64,000 nucleotides of DNA from Bolinopsis microptera (taxonomy: Eukaryota; Ctenophora; Tentaculata; Lobata; Bolinopsidae). The position numbers and the translations under genes are program-made. Where the stretch lies: NCBI RefSeq assembly GCF_026151205.1, contig NC_087082.1, positions 15,843,365-15,907,364 of the forward strand, in the 5' to 3' direction. Positions 11,364-23,234 of this stretch are shown piece by piece. The stretch's first letter is position 1. Every line of letters begins with the position of its first letter. The notes below the pieces were generated by a model, which did not search any database, was not told the DNA's origin, and was given only the letters and a program-made list of their open reading frames with translations.

Positions 11364-11654
11364 CGTAAACATTGAGCTGCACTTCTGTGTCAGAAGATGG
11401 TGAACTATGGAACTGTCCAGATGTGACTCTGCAAGTGAAAGTTGTTTCTTCTGCAGCTCTCGTAACCTCCAGAGTAGCTGTCTGACTATAGTTTTCTATT
11501 GTACCAGGGTTTGGAGTGAAGTTATAGTCACCTGAAATATCAGTACCTGGAGGTCCTTCCCATTCCACAGTAGCAAGGCTTGTAATTCCCTCTATCACAC
11601 AGAAAATAGTTGCGTCTGTACCTGATTTTACCTCAGCGTTGACGGCATGAACCT
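11364..11654 (-). CDS. Exon: Ig-like domain (unit 5)
   Basis: Acceptor AATTCAG|AG and donor TACG|GTAAGT; phase 1 to phase 1, about 97 codons. It shows the Ig core Cys in DATIFCVIEG, the Trp in TVEWEG, and the second Cys in TTFTCRVTSGQF, ending VQLNVYG. Very similar to the exons at 11796 and 12309, so it arose by tandem exon duplication. Confidence 0.8.
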
Positions 11655-11795
11655 CTGAATTAAAGATAATATCAGTTAGGTCTTGGAAAAAAGCATTTTT
11701 GGAAGCGTGGATTTGTTTTTTTAAATATCAATCATGGATCATTTTAAATGTGCACTGTGCAGTAACCCTTGATTTAAAACTGATTTCGAACTTAC

Positions 11796-12080
11796 CATAA
11801 ACATTGAGCTGTACACTTGTGACAGACATGGCCACGGAAGAATCAGGGAACTGTCCAGAGGTGACTCTGCAAGCGAATGTTCTATCTTCTGTAGCTCCTT
11901 TTACCTCCAGACTAGCCGTCTGGCTGTTACCATCTAATGTCCCAGGGTTTAGAGTGTAGTTATTATCTTCTCCATCAACCTCCACCCATTCCACTTCAAC
12001 CTGGCTAGTTATTCCTTTTATCACACAGGAAATGGTAGCGTCCGTACCGGATTTTACCTCAGCGCTGTGGGCTGTCACAA
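11796..12080 (-). CDS. Exon: Ig-like domain (unit 4)
   Basis: Acceptor GCATTCAG|TT and donor ATG|GTAAG; phase 1 to phase 1. Core residues: Cys in DATISCVIKG, Trp in VEVEWVEV, Cys in RTFACRVTSGQF, ending VQLNVYG. The frame is intact throughout. Close paralogue of the flanking Ig exons. Confidence 0.82.
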
Positions 12081-12308
12081 CTGAATGCCAAGGAGAGAAG
12101 TTCAATTAGAAATTGATTTTTAGTCCTGTTTAACTGTTTATGAAGTTCTAGCGTTATTTTAGTGGATCCTTGACGGAGTTCATTTATAATTCATATTTCA
12201 TCTCATAATGATTTAAATCAAGAATGATGATAGTGATGATATAGGCATAAGTTCGGAACCTATAGCTATGCCAGTTGCCATGTCGATTCAACCAACTTTG
12301 AAACTAAC

Positions 12309-12598
12309 CGTAAACATTGAGTTGCACTTCTGTATCAGAATGTGGTGAACTAGGATTCTGTCTAGATGTGACTCTGCAAGTGAAAGTTGTTTCTTCTGCA
12401 GCTCCCGTAACCTCAAGGGTAGCTGTTGACTGTTGTTCTCTATTGTACCAGGGTTTGGAGTGTAGTTAGAGTCAGCCACGATAATTTGTTCTGAAGATTT
12501 CAGCCACTCCACTTTAACTTGGCGTGTTATTCCCTCAATCACACAGGAGATAGTTGCGTCTGAACCTGGTTTTACCACAGCGTTGACGGCTTTGACCT
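12309..12598 (-). CDS. Exon: Ig-like domain (unit 3), one-base frame break
   Basis: Acceptor TACATCAG|AG and donor TACG|GTTAGT. The first half is in frame (DATISCVIEGITRQ, VEWLKSSEQ, NPGTIENNSQ). At about 12425 one base is missing compared with the homologous exon at 11364 (AGCTGTTGAC against AGCTGTCTGAC), so the F-strand Cys region is readable only in a shifted frame. Either the exon is decaying or the base is an assembly error. Confidence 0.7.
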
Positions 12599-12818
12599 CT
12601 GATGTATTGATGAGATTTGTCAGGAATAAGGCTATTTTGGTTCTATGATCTGCATTCAACTATTTTGAGTAATATTATAATGTCCTAATGCCAACTTTAA
12701 AAAAAATATGACATCAGAGAACGCTGTCGCTAAGCAAGAAAAAATAAATATTGATTTGATTACGATTAATGATATTTATAAACATTAATCGAGACCCTTT
12801 GGATTATTATAAACCTAC

Positions 12819-13123
12819 CGTAAACATTCAGTTCAACAGTTTTATCACAACTTGGTGAAGTTGGATATTCTCCAGATGTTACTCTACAAGTGTATGTTTT
12901 ATCGTGCTCTGAAGCCTGTTCTCCAACCACCAGAGTCGCTTTCTGCATGGTCCCACTTTCGTAAACGCCGGGACTTGGAACGTAGTTGGCAGTTGCTGAG
13001 TCAATACTGGTTTCATCATTTGTTAGCCATTCCACTGTCATCAACCCTGATGCTTTTGTTTATCACACCAGGCAATTGTGGCACTCTTGCCCGACTTTGC
13101 TTCAACATGGTGCGGTTGAACAT
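12819..13123 (-). CDS. Exon: Ig-like domain (unit 2), frame broken
   Basis: Acceptor CATTTCAG|AT and donor TACG|GTAGG. The N-terminal part reads DVQPHHVEAKSGKSATIA. The frame is lost around the first core Cys, where a GG and an AAAA run each look one base too long (about 13060-13078). It resumes as LMTVEWLTNDE and KTYTCRVTSGEY, ending VELNVYG. Ig fold by the Trp and second Cys. Confidence 0.7.
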
Positions 13124-13223
13124 CTGAAATGAAGTGAGCGAATCAATATATCTCATTTTATGGGTTGTTTGATAGGATTGAAGCTTTAACTTGAATACAT
13201 TTAATAAATAATCTATCACTTAC

Positions 13224-13511
13224 CATACACATCCAGATAAACGAACTCTTGTTGTTGATCCACTGAGACATCTTTGTCAGTATTCGTGACGGTACAAGTA
13301 TATGTTTTATCCTCAGTTACCATATCTGCACTGACAGTTAGTGTTGTTGTCTGCTTTCCTGATAATATCGTCCCGATATCTTCAATTCCACCTGTGAATC
13401 CTGACCAGGTGATTGTGACGGGATCTGACAGATCATCTGTGATTCCAGTAACTGAACAAGACAGAGTAGTCACTGTCCGAGAGTGAACTTCTCGATTGGT
13501 AACTTCAACAA
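13224..13511 (-). CDS. Exon: Ig-like domain (unit 1)
   Basis: Acceptor TTTTTTCAG|TT and donor TATG|GTAAG; phase 1 to phase 1, 288 nt, intact frame. Core: Cys in TTLSCSVTGITDD, Trp in VTITWSGF, Cys in KTYTCTVTNTD, ending VYLDVYG. More divergent than units 2-5. The symmetrical phases make this an exon that can be duplicated or skipped without shifting the frame. Confidence 0.82.
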
Positions 13512-13564
13512 CTGAAAAAATGACATGGTCTAATTAATTTGTTGGCTGCTAAAAAGACTTATCT

Positions 13565-13625
13565 AAAAGTTGGAACTAGTATTTTAAGCCCCCCCCCGGC
13601 CCCCGGGGCCCCTTTTCCCCACGTG
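13565..13625. other. C/G homopolymer patch in intron
   Basis: A run of C, G and T blocks (CCCCCCCCCGGCCCCCGGGG and similar) unlike the AT-rich surroundings. Probably low-quality assembly rather than biology. Confidence 0.5.
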
Positions 13626-13840
13626 TTAGTTTCATTTATGAATAGTTCCTCATGCGTATTTATTATTATAAGCACATGGATCCCATTGTTTTTCATAGCA
13701 CTGACATGATGCAAAGATTTAAAAATCAATTTAGAGTTAAGACCTGTGGTTTGAGTTAAACCCTCTTTATAACTATTAGTAGAACTTCCCGCACAGTCTC
13801 CCTCTCACCGGCCCTCTCCCCTACAATTTGTTTAACTTAC

Positions 13841-14005
13841 CCCATCTACACGCCTGAGCGTGGTTCCTTGTCCTGCCGCACTGTTTTACCACTCGTACAT
13901 GGAATACACTGGGTTTACTACTCCTCCTTTACTGTACTCTCCTGCAGCACAGCTCTCACACTGGGTTGTTTCTGTACTCCAGTACTGACCCGGGGCTACA
14001 TGTTC
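13841..14005 (-). CDS. Exon: GCC2/GCC3-like Cys-rich module, frame broken
   Basis: Acceptor ACCCCAG|GA and donor GGG|GTAAGT. Starting in the phase left by the exon at 15032, it reads GTCSPG. After a run of C and G the frame shifts by one base to give YWSTETTQCESCAAGEYS, then shifts again to CIPCTSGKTV. The C-x-PG and C-x-x-C-xx-G patterns fit a GCC/TNFR-like Cys module. The shifts lie at or near homopolymers. Confidence 0.55.
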
Positions 14006-14195
14006 CTGGGGTTTGTTTTTGATAATACTTTCTAGACCAGGATTATTACACGCGTTTTAGTTTTTTTTTTAATATATAGGGCTATATTAGGTTATCTAGA
14101 TGGCAATTTAAGGATTTAAAAATTGTGTAATTTTTAGGATCTTTTTCGTTATTTTCTTCAAATTCCCTACAAAATAAGTGTTGATCGAATTAATA

Positions 14196-14938
14196 CAGGG
14201 TGGGCCAAAAGTCAGTACCCTGGCCATATGTTGGCCTTAATAGCTCAATCATGAGTGTACAATTGAAATAAATTTTTTCTGGTATGACTTACTCCACCAC
14301 TGGTTCGAGGAATTTGTCAAATCGAAAATATTCGTGTTCATTTTTTTCAAATGAAGGTTCATTTTTGCTTTATTTGATAGTTTGGATAGTCGGATAAAGC
14401 CAAATTTTATTGAATAGTGTTTGGCCATTTAAATTACGTTTGCCCGGGAAAAAATGAGAGTTCTAGCTTCTCAGATGACCGAGATATGAAGCATAACGAT
14501 TTTTGTTCATTACGTGTGATCGGAAATTGGGTTGAGGCTAGATCCGCATTATGGGGGAATCGTGTAGAGAGCCCAATTACGGTGCCGTAATTTGGGGAAT
14601 CATTGAGTTCCCAATCAATTTTGCTAACGAGATAAAAAAAATTGCTTGATAACTTCGTCATTTTAAATCCGTTTCGGGACCATCTTTTCAGATCATATTC
14701 CGGATTAAAAAGACCTATTGCAATATGTTACAACGGGTCTCTAACATGTTCAAAAAACACCAGTATTTAAACAATTCAATGTTGATTGGGTGTGGCCCCA
14801 AAATTAATTTTCAAATTTTGGTGACGGAATCCTCGAACAAGTAGGTACAGTATGCTATCTGCAAAGCAACAAACTTTAAATATAAAACACGGCGGAGGTA
14901 TAAGACCCAACGATGGGTACTGACTTTGGCCCACCCCG
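14196..14938. mobile_element. Tc1/mariner-type MITE
   Basis: Terminal inverted repeats read CAGGGTGGGCCAAAAGTCAG on the left and, complemented, CGGGGTGGGCCAAAGTCAGT on the right. TA dinucleotides flank both ends, as expected for a mariner-type TA target duplication. About 743 bp with no transposase ORF, so non-autonomous. It lies in an intron of the minus-strand Ig/CCP gene. Confidence 0.85.
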
Positions 14939-15031
14939 TACGTATTTGTACTTTGTAGGGACTATTTATTAGTAGAAAGATCTTTCCCCTCATCTGATGA
15001 GGTAATATTTAGGATCGTGCTTAATGCTTAC

Positions 15032-15226
15032 CAATTTCCTGCAGTATCTTGTACTCCAAAGCAGCAGTGTTTTGGTTTTGTGGAAACTTGAACGTCGGGC
15101 TGAAGTCGTTAAACTTATACACCCATTTCATAAAAGTCGTATTTAAACACTTCTTTTTTTTACAAGTCATGATCAGGAAACACCCGATTTCTTCAAGGTC
15201 CATATCTGTTCGTCATAAGCAGGGAT
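15032..15226 (-). CDS. Exon: unidentified N-terminal extracellular segment
   Basis: Acceptor TATGCAG|AT and donor ATTG|GTAAGC. The first codons (PAYDEQIW) and the rest (DLEEIGCFLIMTCKK, then KWVYKFNDF and EYKILQEIG) are in frames one base apart. The donor phase (1) matches the Cys-rich exon at 13841-14005. I do not recognise the domain. Confidence 0.5.
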
Positions 15227-15269
15227 CTGCATAAACAATATCACCGGATGTTATATATTATGGTGCTTC

Positions 15270-15715
15270 CCTTCCAATAATATAACATTTGAAATGTTGT
15301 GCTGTTTATATGCTGTGTAGATACTCTTGGAATTGTTTATTCTTTAATGAAACCTTAAAAATTGTCAAGTCTTGGAATTTAACCTGTTTGTCTTCAGCGT
15401 CATGTATACAATATTTGGGTTGCAGGTTCCTTTATATCAAATGGCGCCGGGGCTCTGTTGACCAATCCAAGTACACATTCTCGTCCGGAAACTGTATCTC
15501 AACCTTCCACTCGCACTTTGTGACTTAACCTGTATCGCTACGTCGTCTAGATCACTTGTATCACCTCGTTTTGAACGATTTTTTTTCCACCGGGTGTCAG
15601 GATCTGTTAAAAATTTACGTAATTTATTCACTTTTAATTTTATAGAAATTTGGAACTGTAAATGGGGCGGGACGGGTTGATAGCAGTAAAAATTATCCAC
15701 TTCAACTTCATCAGA
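15270..15715 (-). CDS. Degraded coding stretch upstream of the Ig/CCP gene
   Basis: The minus strand reads SDSDEVEVDNFYCYQPVPPH, then RWKKNRSKRGDTSDLDDVAI, and, in a shifted frame, KCEWKVEIQFPDENVYLDW and FDIKEPATQILYT. The pieces look like one acidic or ligand-binding type domain broken by small indels. Probably N-terminal to the Ig/CCP gene, but no clean splice sites tie it in. Family unknown. Confidence 0.4.
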
Positions 15716-15719
15716 ATCA

Positions 15720-16570
15720 GAATGGAAGTACGTTTAATGAGACATGCAATAACTATACGCTCAATGCCTATAATAGTAAAAGTTTACTGTGCTCCATTGG
15801 CCAGTATCTGTCTACTGCATCTCGAGTTAATTACTTAATCTTAAAATTTTAACTTATCAAAAACTACATGCTAGCCTGTAGCCAGCTAGCTCATCTTATA
15901 ACTTTGATTGAACTTGTTCCTTTAAGTGTATGAATCACGCCTGCCTTATAATAAAGTGTTAAGTGCTCGTCAGGAATCAGGTATTGTGAGTAATATGACA
16001 AATTCTGTAAAAACTAAAAATTGCAGTACTATATTTGTCGTACAATTTTTCCTTATACGAATGATAACTACCTGTGACCGCAACAATTCACTAGTTCGTT
16101 TATGAGAGTTAACTTTTATCTCAGAGATTTATGAGAATTCCAGGCTTGGGTGCAGAGAAATTTTAACATTTCAAGATATAAATTTCGATACAGATTTAAC
16201 CTGACTAACCCTGTGCAGCTGATGTTGGTACACTGATCTGCAATAGTAGAAATATACCAAGCTTAACGTCGCCTGTCATTTCTTTTAAAAAGGGGGGGGA
16301 AAATTACAAGATATCATGTTTAAAATAAACGAAATTTAAGAGTCTGTACTGTAAATGAACGATTAATTGCAAAGGTAGAGAGGATGATCAGAATTCAGGG
16401 CCTACTTAAACAGAAAAAATGCTATTTGTATTTAATATTATCTGAATTGTGAAGACTGGTGTGGAAGTGAACCCATATATGCTTTGACACGTGACAGTGA
16501 TTCTGGGTTCCAATAAGATTGGTCAATACTTTAAAGAGTGATAGAGTGATAGGTTAATCACTATCCACGG
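15720..16570. other. Non-coding spacer
   Basis: AT-rich, no supported gene. Confidence 0.4.
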
Positions 16571-16571
16571 T

Positions 16572-16635
16572 CAGTGGTCACGTGTCAGAGAATATGGACA
16601 CGTGTCAGAGAATAAGGTCACGTGTCAGAGAACCC
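16572..16635. repeat. Short tandem repeat GGTCACGTGTCAGAGAA
   Basis: Three to four copies of a unit of about 18-20 bp carrying CACGTGTCAGAGAA, each with a CACGTG palindrome (E-box type). A related copy without the tail lies at about 16485. Confidence 0.75.
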
Positions 16636-16639
16636 ATCT

Positions 16640-18600
16640 CGTTCACCTCCCCACCCAGTTCTATTAACTTATCGATTGGCATAAAAATAGTTAACTGTAG
16701 TTCCTCTCACTTCTTTACGGCAGCACATTTCAAGAACACTGTAGCAGCAATACAAAATAACAAACAGGAAGTGAGCAACAATGTTTTTTGTTTCCCCTTT
16801 GCTGGGTTGTTATGGGCATTGTTTTAAGGATAGTTATAGAGATAGTGGCGGTCGCTGTCCCAGGGGACTCTCTAATACTAATTGATGGCGGTTTTGGCCC
16901 CGAATTCACACGCAAATTTGAAAATGAAATTAAAAGAAAGACATGAGGGAAACCAGAAAATATTTGAAAAGATATTTCAAGCCTAGCTAACAATTCTCTG
17001 ATGGTAATGACAACTGACAGATCACTGCACTGGTTATGATGTTTTTGGCTTGCGGCCCCAGCTATTTAATAGTTCCCCAACGTTTAATTTTTGGGGATAA
17101 AAAAGTGTCAACCTGAATCCTGATCAGACTTAAAATTTCGTAATAAATCATATTAAATGACGAGTGGAACTTGCTGGCCCCGGTTGTGTAGCTGACGTTA
17201 GTATCACCCCCAAAAGAGATGGAAGTGGAGTTACTCTATTTAGTCAGGGATTCTAAGTGTGAATCCCGAGGGAGAGCAGGATATCAGAGTACTAGGACAT
17301 CCCAGTTCCGGGATTTATAGATGCAAAGGAATCTCTTGTGTCTATGAACATTTCTTTAGAATTTAAAAATCACTTAAATTAACATATCGTGCAGCTTGAT
17401 CTCCTGCTTTAATTTAATTCCATAGTCATGAGAAAACCATTCATGGTGTGGGCTAATTGATCACGTGACTCGGTTAGTACAGGCAGTGACCTGGGGTAGG
17501 CGTTTTTCCATTGTCATCACGGGACCTACAACTCCTGAACTTATCTACGAGACAGCAACTTCTCACTCATGATCTATTTAAAGTGTAAAATGGACTGCGT
17601 TTTGGGGCTCATGCAATGGTGGGACAAAGAGATCTTGTTTTGGGGTGCATTAGCTCAACTCTGTTTAATCGCTCTGCTTGGAGCTCCTCTAAGCCAGACT
17701 AATGCAATTTTTAAAGTATGGTTGTGGGCATCACACAAGACAAAGATAACTAAGATCCTTGCTTTAGGCGGGCAAACTCGTATAATGTTATTTTGTTACT
17801 GTTGTATGGAGTAAGGCGTTGGCTCGAAAAGCGGACCAATCCCCAGCTCCCAGGCTTGTACGCCAAAAAGGATGAAAGCTTAAACTGTGAGGCTTTAAAT
17901 GTTATATATATAATAACGGTGACCACAGAATAGATCATTGCTCATCTCTAAATAAAAGCTTGAAAATCTATAACGCAGACAACCAAAACTTATCTCGGAA
18001 ACCAAACCGGTTATTTGCCACAGAGTTTTTAAAAAGTAAAATTAGTGTTGAAATCAGCCGGGGTCCTCCAAATACGAAATGACCAAATAGAGCACCTAAA
18101 TGTATTTATTTTGGTTATTTGGGCCCAACAATCACTCCTATAAACTTCAACTTTCTTCACCCTAAAGTCAAACTATGCAACAGAACAGCAACTTCACTCT
18201 ATCATGGAGTAGTTTTTGGGTAAAAATGAATATGCGGCACATAAGACTTCGACTTTACAAAAGTACTTTCAGAAAAACAAGATAGATGATAATAAAGATT
18301 TGTGAAAACTAAAGAAGTCGTTAGTCAAGATGTTTATAGGAATTACTGGGAAAACTAAAGCAGGGAGTGCCACCGGCTTCATGACACCAGTACAGCAAGG
18401 TGAGAGTTTTCTATGAGGTCGAGTTGTCAATGTGTTCTATCGTTTTTAGTGTTTCTAAGATCATATTTAAACCATTGGAATTCCCTGATCATTTTATTAT
18501 AGTGAGAATATTAGTTTGTGTTAATTGCTCTCTAAATAAGTGGCTGTTAACATTAAAATGTAATAACGGAACTGTTTCTCCTGTTCAGATTTTAACTAAT
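16640..18600. other. Non-coding stretch
   Basis: No supported gene on either strand; short ORFs only. Confidence 0.4.
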
Positions 18601-18604
18601 ATGA

Positions 18605-21160
18605 CGTGCTATAATTTATAGTTTATCTTTGCGTTTCTGTTTTTTAAAGGGGCCCAGTTAACTGAAAAAAAAGTTATCCTCAATTTTGACAGATTTGTGA
18701 CAAATAGCAAACTAAGCACGAGTCGAATTCCTAAATCTCTAATGCTCTCTAACGGTTGTAAATAGCGTTTGTATATTTTGGCGATGACGTCACGAAGTCC
18801 CTTGCGCGCGCAGAGGAGCCGTGAGACGTATTTTACAGGTAGAAAATGGACATAATACAATGTTTTTCCCGAATAACTCGAAAGTAAGTAATTTGGGGTT
18901 TACATGTGCTTCAAAAGTTGTATATAAAATGGCCATTTTGCCAATTTGCACACATTTAAAAACCTTTAGGGCCTTCATCCCCAATTTACAGATACCCATA
19001 GTTTTGCATGATTTCTGGAACCGAAAATCAGTTTTTCGCCAATAACTGAAAAAGTAAGCACTTTAAGGCATATGTTTGTTCGTAAGTCATATGTTAATAT
19101 GCTAATTGCAGTTCTTTTGCACCTGTCTAAAGACTTATTTACAATCCTATCGAAAATGGGTCAGCACCCCGCCCAAATGGTTTTTGGCGAATTTCTCGAA
19201 AAGTATGGATTTTAGGCCCTGTGTTGCTCGATAACTCCTATATAAACATGCATTGCGGCTTCGTTTTAAGCCCATTTTGAAGTCTGTACGACCCTTTAGA
19301 AGCAAGGGTCGGTTACGTTATTGGGTCATATATGGGCGTGGCCTCCTGGGTTTTCTCCACTGTCAAAAAATGTTCCAAACGAAAATCGTTTATTCACCCC
19401 TTTGGGAAAGGCTGTGCAAAGTTTCGTTAGTATCTGAACATTTGCAGGTTCATTTCCATAAATGTCAAAAATGATGGACTGCACAACTTTAGAGTTAACT
19501 TTAGAGAAAACTCATAAGTCATTTATCTCAAATTAAGCGTTAGTGTCCATGATCAACCCGTGGCGACATTGTTTACGTGAAATGTCGTTTACTTTAACCA
19601 TCTAAAATCGATCGTGCCGTAATATATGGCCAAAGAATAATAGGGTCTTGGAAGTTCTATAGTTGTTCGTGGGTGCACCTTTTTGGGATTTAAACTTACC
19701 AGTATTTTTTTTATGTTATGCACCTCAACTACTGGCAGGGGATTAAAGGCCCTAGATCTGATGTCATTTCAAAGAAGAAGAGAGAACGATATTTAATCTT
19801 AACATGTGGAAAGTTCTGCATTGCAAGTGCCCTAATGATTGGTATCCCGTTCTCGGGGACTCTCAGACATGGCAAAAAGCAGTTGTGCCCAGTTAGCTAA
19901 GTCAGCAGTCAACGGAATCAAGCATACATGACAAACTCATTTGCAGTAACGGACCCCGATTATGGAATGTAATCCCCAAAACATATGCACCATCGAGGAT
20001 CCTATGCAATTCAAAGCAGCTTTAACGAACTTCGTGAAGTCATTTCGGACGAGCCCCCAGCTCCGGTATGCAGCCGTCGGAATGGAAATCCTTGCTGGAT
20101 TGGAGTGGTGATAAAAAACAGTTTTACACTGTTCCGGGGGGTCGACTTTTTCGATGGCCCATAGAGGATTCTATGAAGCCTAGAAAGTAACAAAGTAACA
20201 AAGTAGTATATGTACGATGATAATGCAAATTTGGATAACAACTAGGTAAGCCGCAAGTCTAATTCAAAACACACCGCACACCTTACATCGAACTCCAATC
20301 TGTATTTACTATTTGGTAGACCGGGTATTTTGGGGGGAAATTTTGTTCCCGGCACTGTTCTGATAGAAGTACTTTACGATGGTTCCAGAGGAACGGCCGT
20401 AAAGTAGCCCGACTTTTTGTCTCCCGTACTGGCTGACAATGTGGATTAAAATTAGAATTTCGCTATGCTTAACTCTATAAATATAATTGCTCTCGGAATT
20501 GAACAAAATCCTACTTATCTATAGGTTTTACTTACTCTACTTTCTACTCCTACTTATCTATAGGTTTTTTTCTAAATTCGTTAGAGTTTCATGGACTGGG
20601 GAAAAATAATCGGTACGTCTCCCTGCTGGCTGCTTGTGTAATTAAGCCCAAAGAAAACAATCCGAAATTTCACATATGACATAAGAACTGTAATAGCAGA
20701 AATTTTTAACCGTACAATTCCCCGCCACTGTTCAAGAAGCTATATCACTGTTTAAAATCATGAAGTGAGCACTGTACATCCAATTTAGCTATTCCTTTAG
20801 TTAGGATGATAGCCAAAATATAAGGATTTGGGGAACTAGGGTAATAGTCCCTAATTCTAAAAAATTTGAGTGAGTTACATGTGTTTTAATGACAACGATA
20901 AAGATTTGCAAGTATTACGCTTGCAGCGCGCACTGAGGGACTTCGTGACGTCACGAGGCCACGCTTATTATTGCAATAACGCGTTACAGTACGCTAGAGA
21001 GTGGTTCTTTCGGCGTACGATTCTTTACAGTTTGTCACAGCTGATTTAAATCTTAGCCAAATTGGAGACTACAATTTTTCAGTTAAATGGTCCTTTAATG
21101 TACAGTTTTTTACCTATTTTTGCTTTATAGATTTATCAAAATTATACAACAAATTTTTAA
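18605..21160. mobile_element. Divergent inverted-repeat unit (two arms about 2.1 kb apart)
   Basis: The left arm (about 18605-18815) and right arm (about 20920-21160) are inverted copies. They share TGACGTCACGAAGTCCCT, a GCGCGC block and a TTAACTGAAAAA block. The interior holds a degenerate triplicated segment of about 160 bp (18855-19220, each with an AATAACTCGAAAAGTA-like core) and a LINE tail. No transposase is visible. It may be one element or two solo repeats in opposite orientation. Confidence 0.5.
19735..20195 (+). pseudogene. LINE RT C-terminal fragment (CR1/L2-like)
   Basis: Nucleotide match to 33355-33830. Pieces in changing frames encode ERYLILTCGKF, LWNVIP, TIEDPMQFKAALTNF and GNPCWIG-like tails. 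The 3' end carries AACAAAGTAACAAAGTA, a short tandem repeat as is usual at CR1/L2 3' ends. Multiple frameshifts; inactive. Confidence 0.75.
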
Positions 21161-21429
21161 GGTGTGTTGCCCCTAAGGAGCGAGTAATGTTCAGAGTTTT
21201 AAAAGCTTCTTCATTTGTGTTTGGCCATTAACCTCTTTCCCCCTATAAACGTTTGTAACTACTGATTCCCGTTTATTAAATGTCATTATTAGGATAGGGT
21301 ACCAAATATATCATAATAACCTGTTTTTATATCTGTAGTGTGTTGAAACCTTGCTTATTGGTTCCCTTATTAGCATGGAAATTTAATCCAGATAGTGTGT
21401 TCCATCGCGCATTTTGAGTTTTGTCTTCA

Positions 21430-22530
21430 TGACCAGGTGACCTCCAGAACACCATCAAACCATATTTGTAGTTGAGTTGACGTCTTCAGGGAAAGTCAGA
21501 ACACCAGTTGTCGGAAGAAAGGTGCTTCTTTTTGGGGGCAGAGTCCCAACCCTACGGCAATTATTCCGTTGTGGTAAAGTGAACCCGCCATTTTCCTCTC
21601 ACCCCGGATTTTAAGAATTTTTTGACAATTAATTTTAAGAACTCCTCCATCAGATACATAAGAAGTCTATGTTAGCCTCACAAATTTACATGTGTAAACT
21701 CAGGGTTTTCTGCAATCAGTTACACACATCTACAGGACCTTCTCTCTCCGTAGTGAGAAGATAGATTCTTGTTGACAGATAAGATCTTGTAATGCTGGTA
21801 CAGATTCAGGTTCTTAGTGTAGGAACAACTCTATTCCTCTACTTCAGATCTTCAGCTTCTCAGGGCAGATTAACTGTCTTAACACATTCCAAACACAATC
21901 CAGTTTGTTCTACTTTTACTTTTTTAGTCTCAACATCTTCCATTCTTATGTTTACCTTCTGGACTTTCTTCTCTTTCTTTTGTTGGGGAGATTTCTTCAT
22001 CGTTTTGACTACAGGACTGTCATTGTCACCTGTCTGAGAGCTGTAACCTCTCAGCGTTGTTTTTCTGTGATCAATATTAACAAACCTCCTCAAGTTTTAT
22101 CAACCCATCACATACTGATTCAGCAATGTATTCATCCTGCGATTTGAATAATGATTAATAATATCGAAAAATGATTTTAGACTACTGTTATCAAAAACAA
22201 ATTCACAAAATTTGGCAATAATTGATCTATCACAGTATCCTTTCTGAAGTGACTACATTAAAGTTGAGCAGAAGTTCAGATGGTGAGTAGTTCATTAATT
22301 TGTTAGTTCATTATTTGTTTAACGGATGAAAATTAAAAATGTACACATGGTGAGTAGGCTGAGGTATGTTCCTCCCATTCTTTAGTCCGGTAACATTCCA
22401 GTAGGATCATCGAGTGTCAAAAACCCAGTTCCACTCAATTATCTCTGTATCTCTTATTCTCTTGTATCTTTTGAGAGACAGTGTTCACACACACCTCCAC
22501 AGTACTGGCCCCTTCAAACAACTTCCACAG
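21430..22530 (-). pseudogene. Coding-like fragments, minus strand
   Basis: Several short minus-strand stretches read like protein but change frame: LTFPEDVNSTTNMV near 21470-21500, KTMKKSPQQKKEKKVQKVN and CLECVKTVNL at 21860-22060, DEYIAESVCDGLIKLEE near 22080-22140, and STVEVCVNTVSQKIQENK near 22450-22510. They could be 3' exons of BTB copy 2, another gene, or relics. No complete exon model was possible. Confidence 0.3.
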
Positions 22531-22539
22531 TACATATAT

Positions 22540-23230
22540 GTTCTAAAATTACAAAAATAATTTAGATGGAAGGAACGTTAGTTTTAGATTATAACTCACA
22601 ACTTAGAGTTTCATAAAAATTACAAAACAGATAAGAGATATTCATATAACTTATATATAAATTTTGACTTAAATTTAAATCGGTTAATAAATCTGAGGAA
22701 GGAACAACACAGTGATAAGTAAAAACAAATTTTTAAGTAAACAAAATTTAAAATTTTATTGCCATTTAAAAAAATTAAAATGACTAATAATAACAGAATA
22801 AACATATTCGAACTTAAACATCCGATACTAAACTCATGAATATTGGATATGCTACGAAATTTAAAATTAAGCTTTTTACTAGTATATAGTAATGAACTAC
22901 TCATCTGCTTATTTGGTCACAGGTTTTTTCCCAGACTCCGTGTTAGGACCTTTAGCTGTCTGTACCCAGTTTTCGATATCTTAGAATATATTCCGCTTTT
23001 ATTTATATCCTACTCTCGATTCCTCGCTAGCAGCCCGGTTAATTTTAGGTACCATTATGGGCTCATTAAATCATTAGGTCTTATTAAAGAACCTCTCACC
23101 CTCTAAGAAAACTCCGTTTGGAGATATCCCTTATTACGCTTATGTTATTAATGTACCTTGTGTTCTTGAAATCCTGTCACATTTTAAACTGTTTTTAGTC
23201 TTTGTTATTTTCGGTTCGCGGGGCCGATTT
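22540..23230. other. Non-coding spacer
   Basis: Very AT-rich to 22850, then unremarkable. Nothing supported. Confidence 0.35.
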
Positions 23231-23234
23231 CTGC

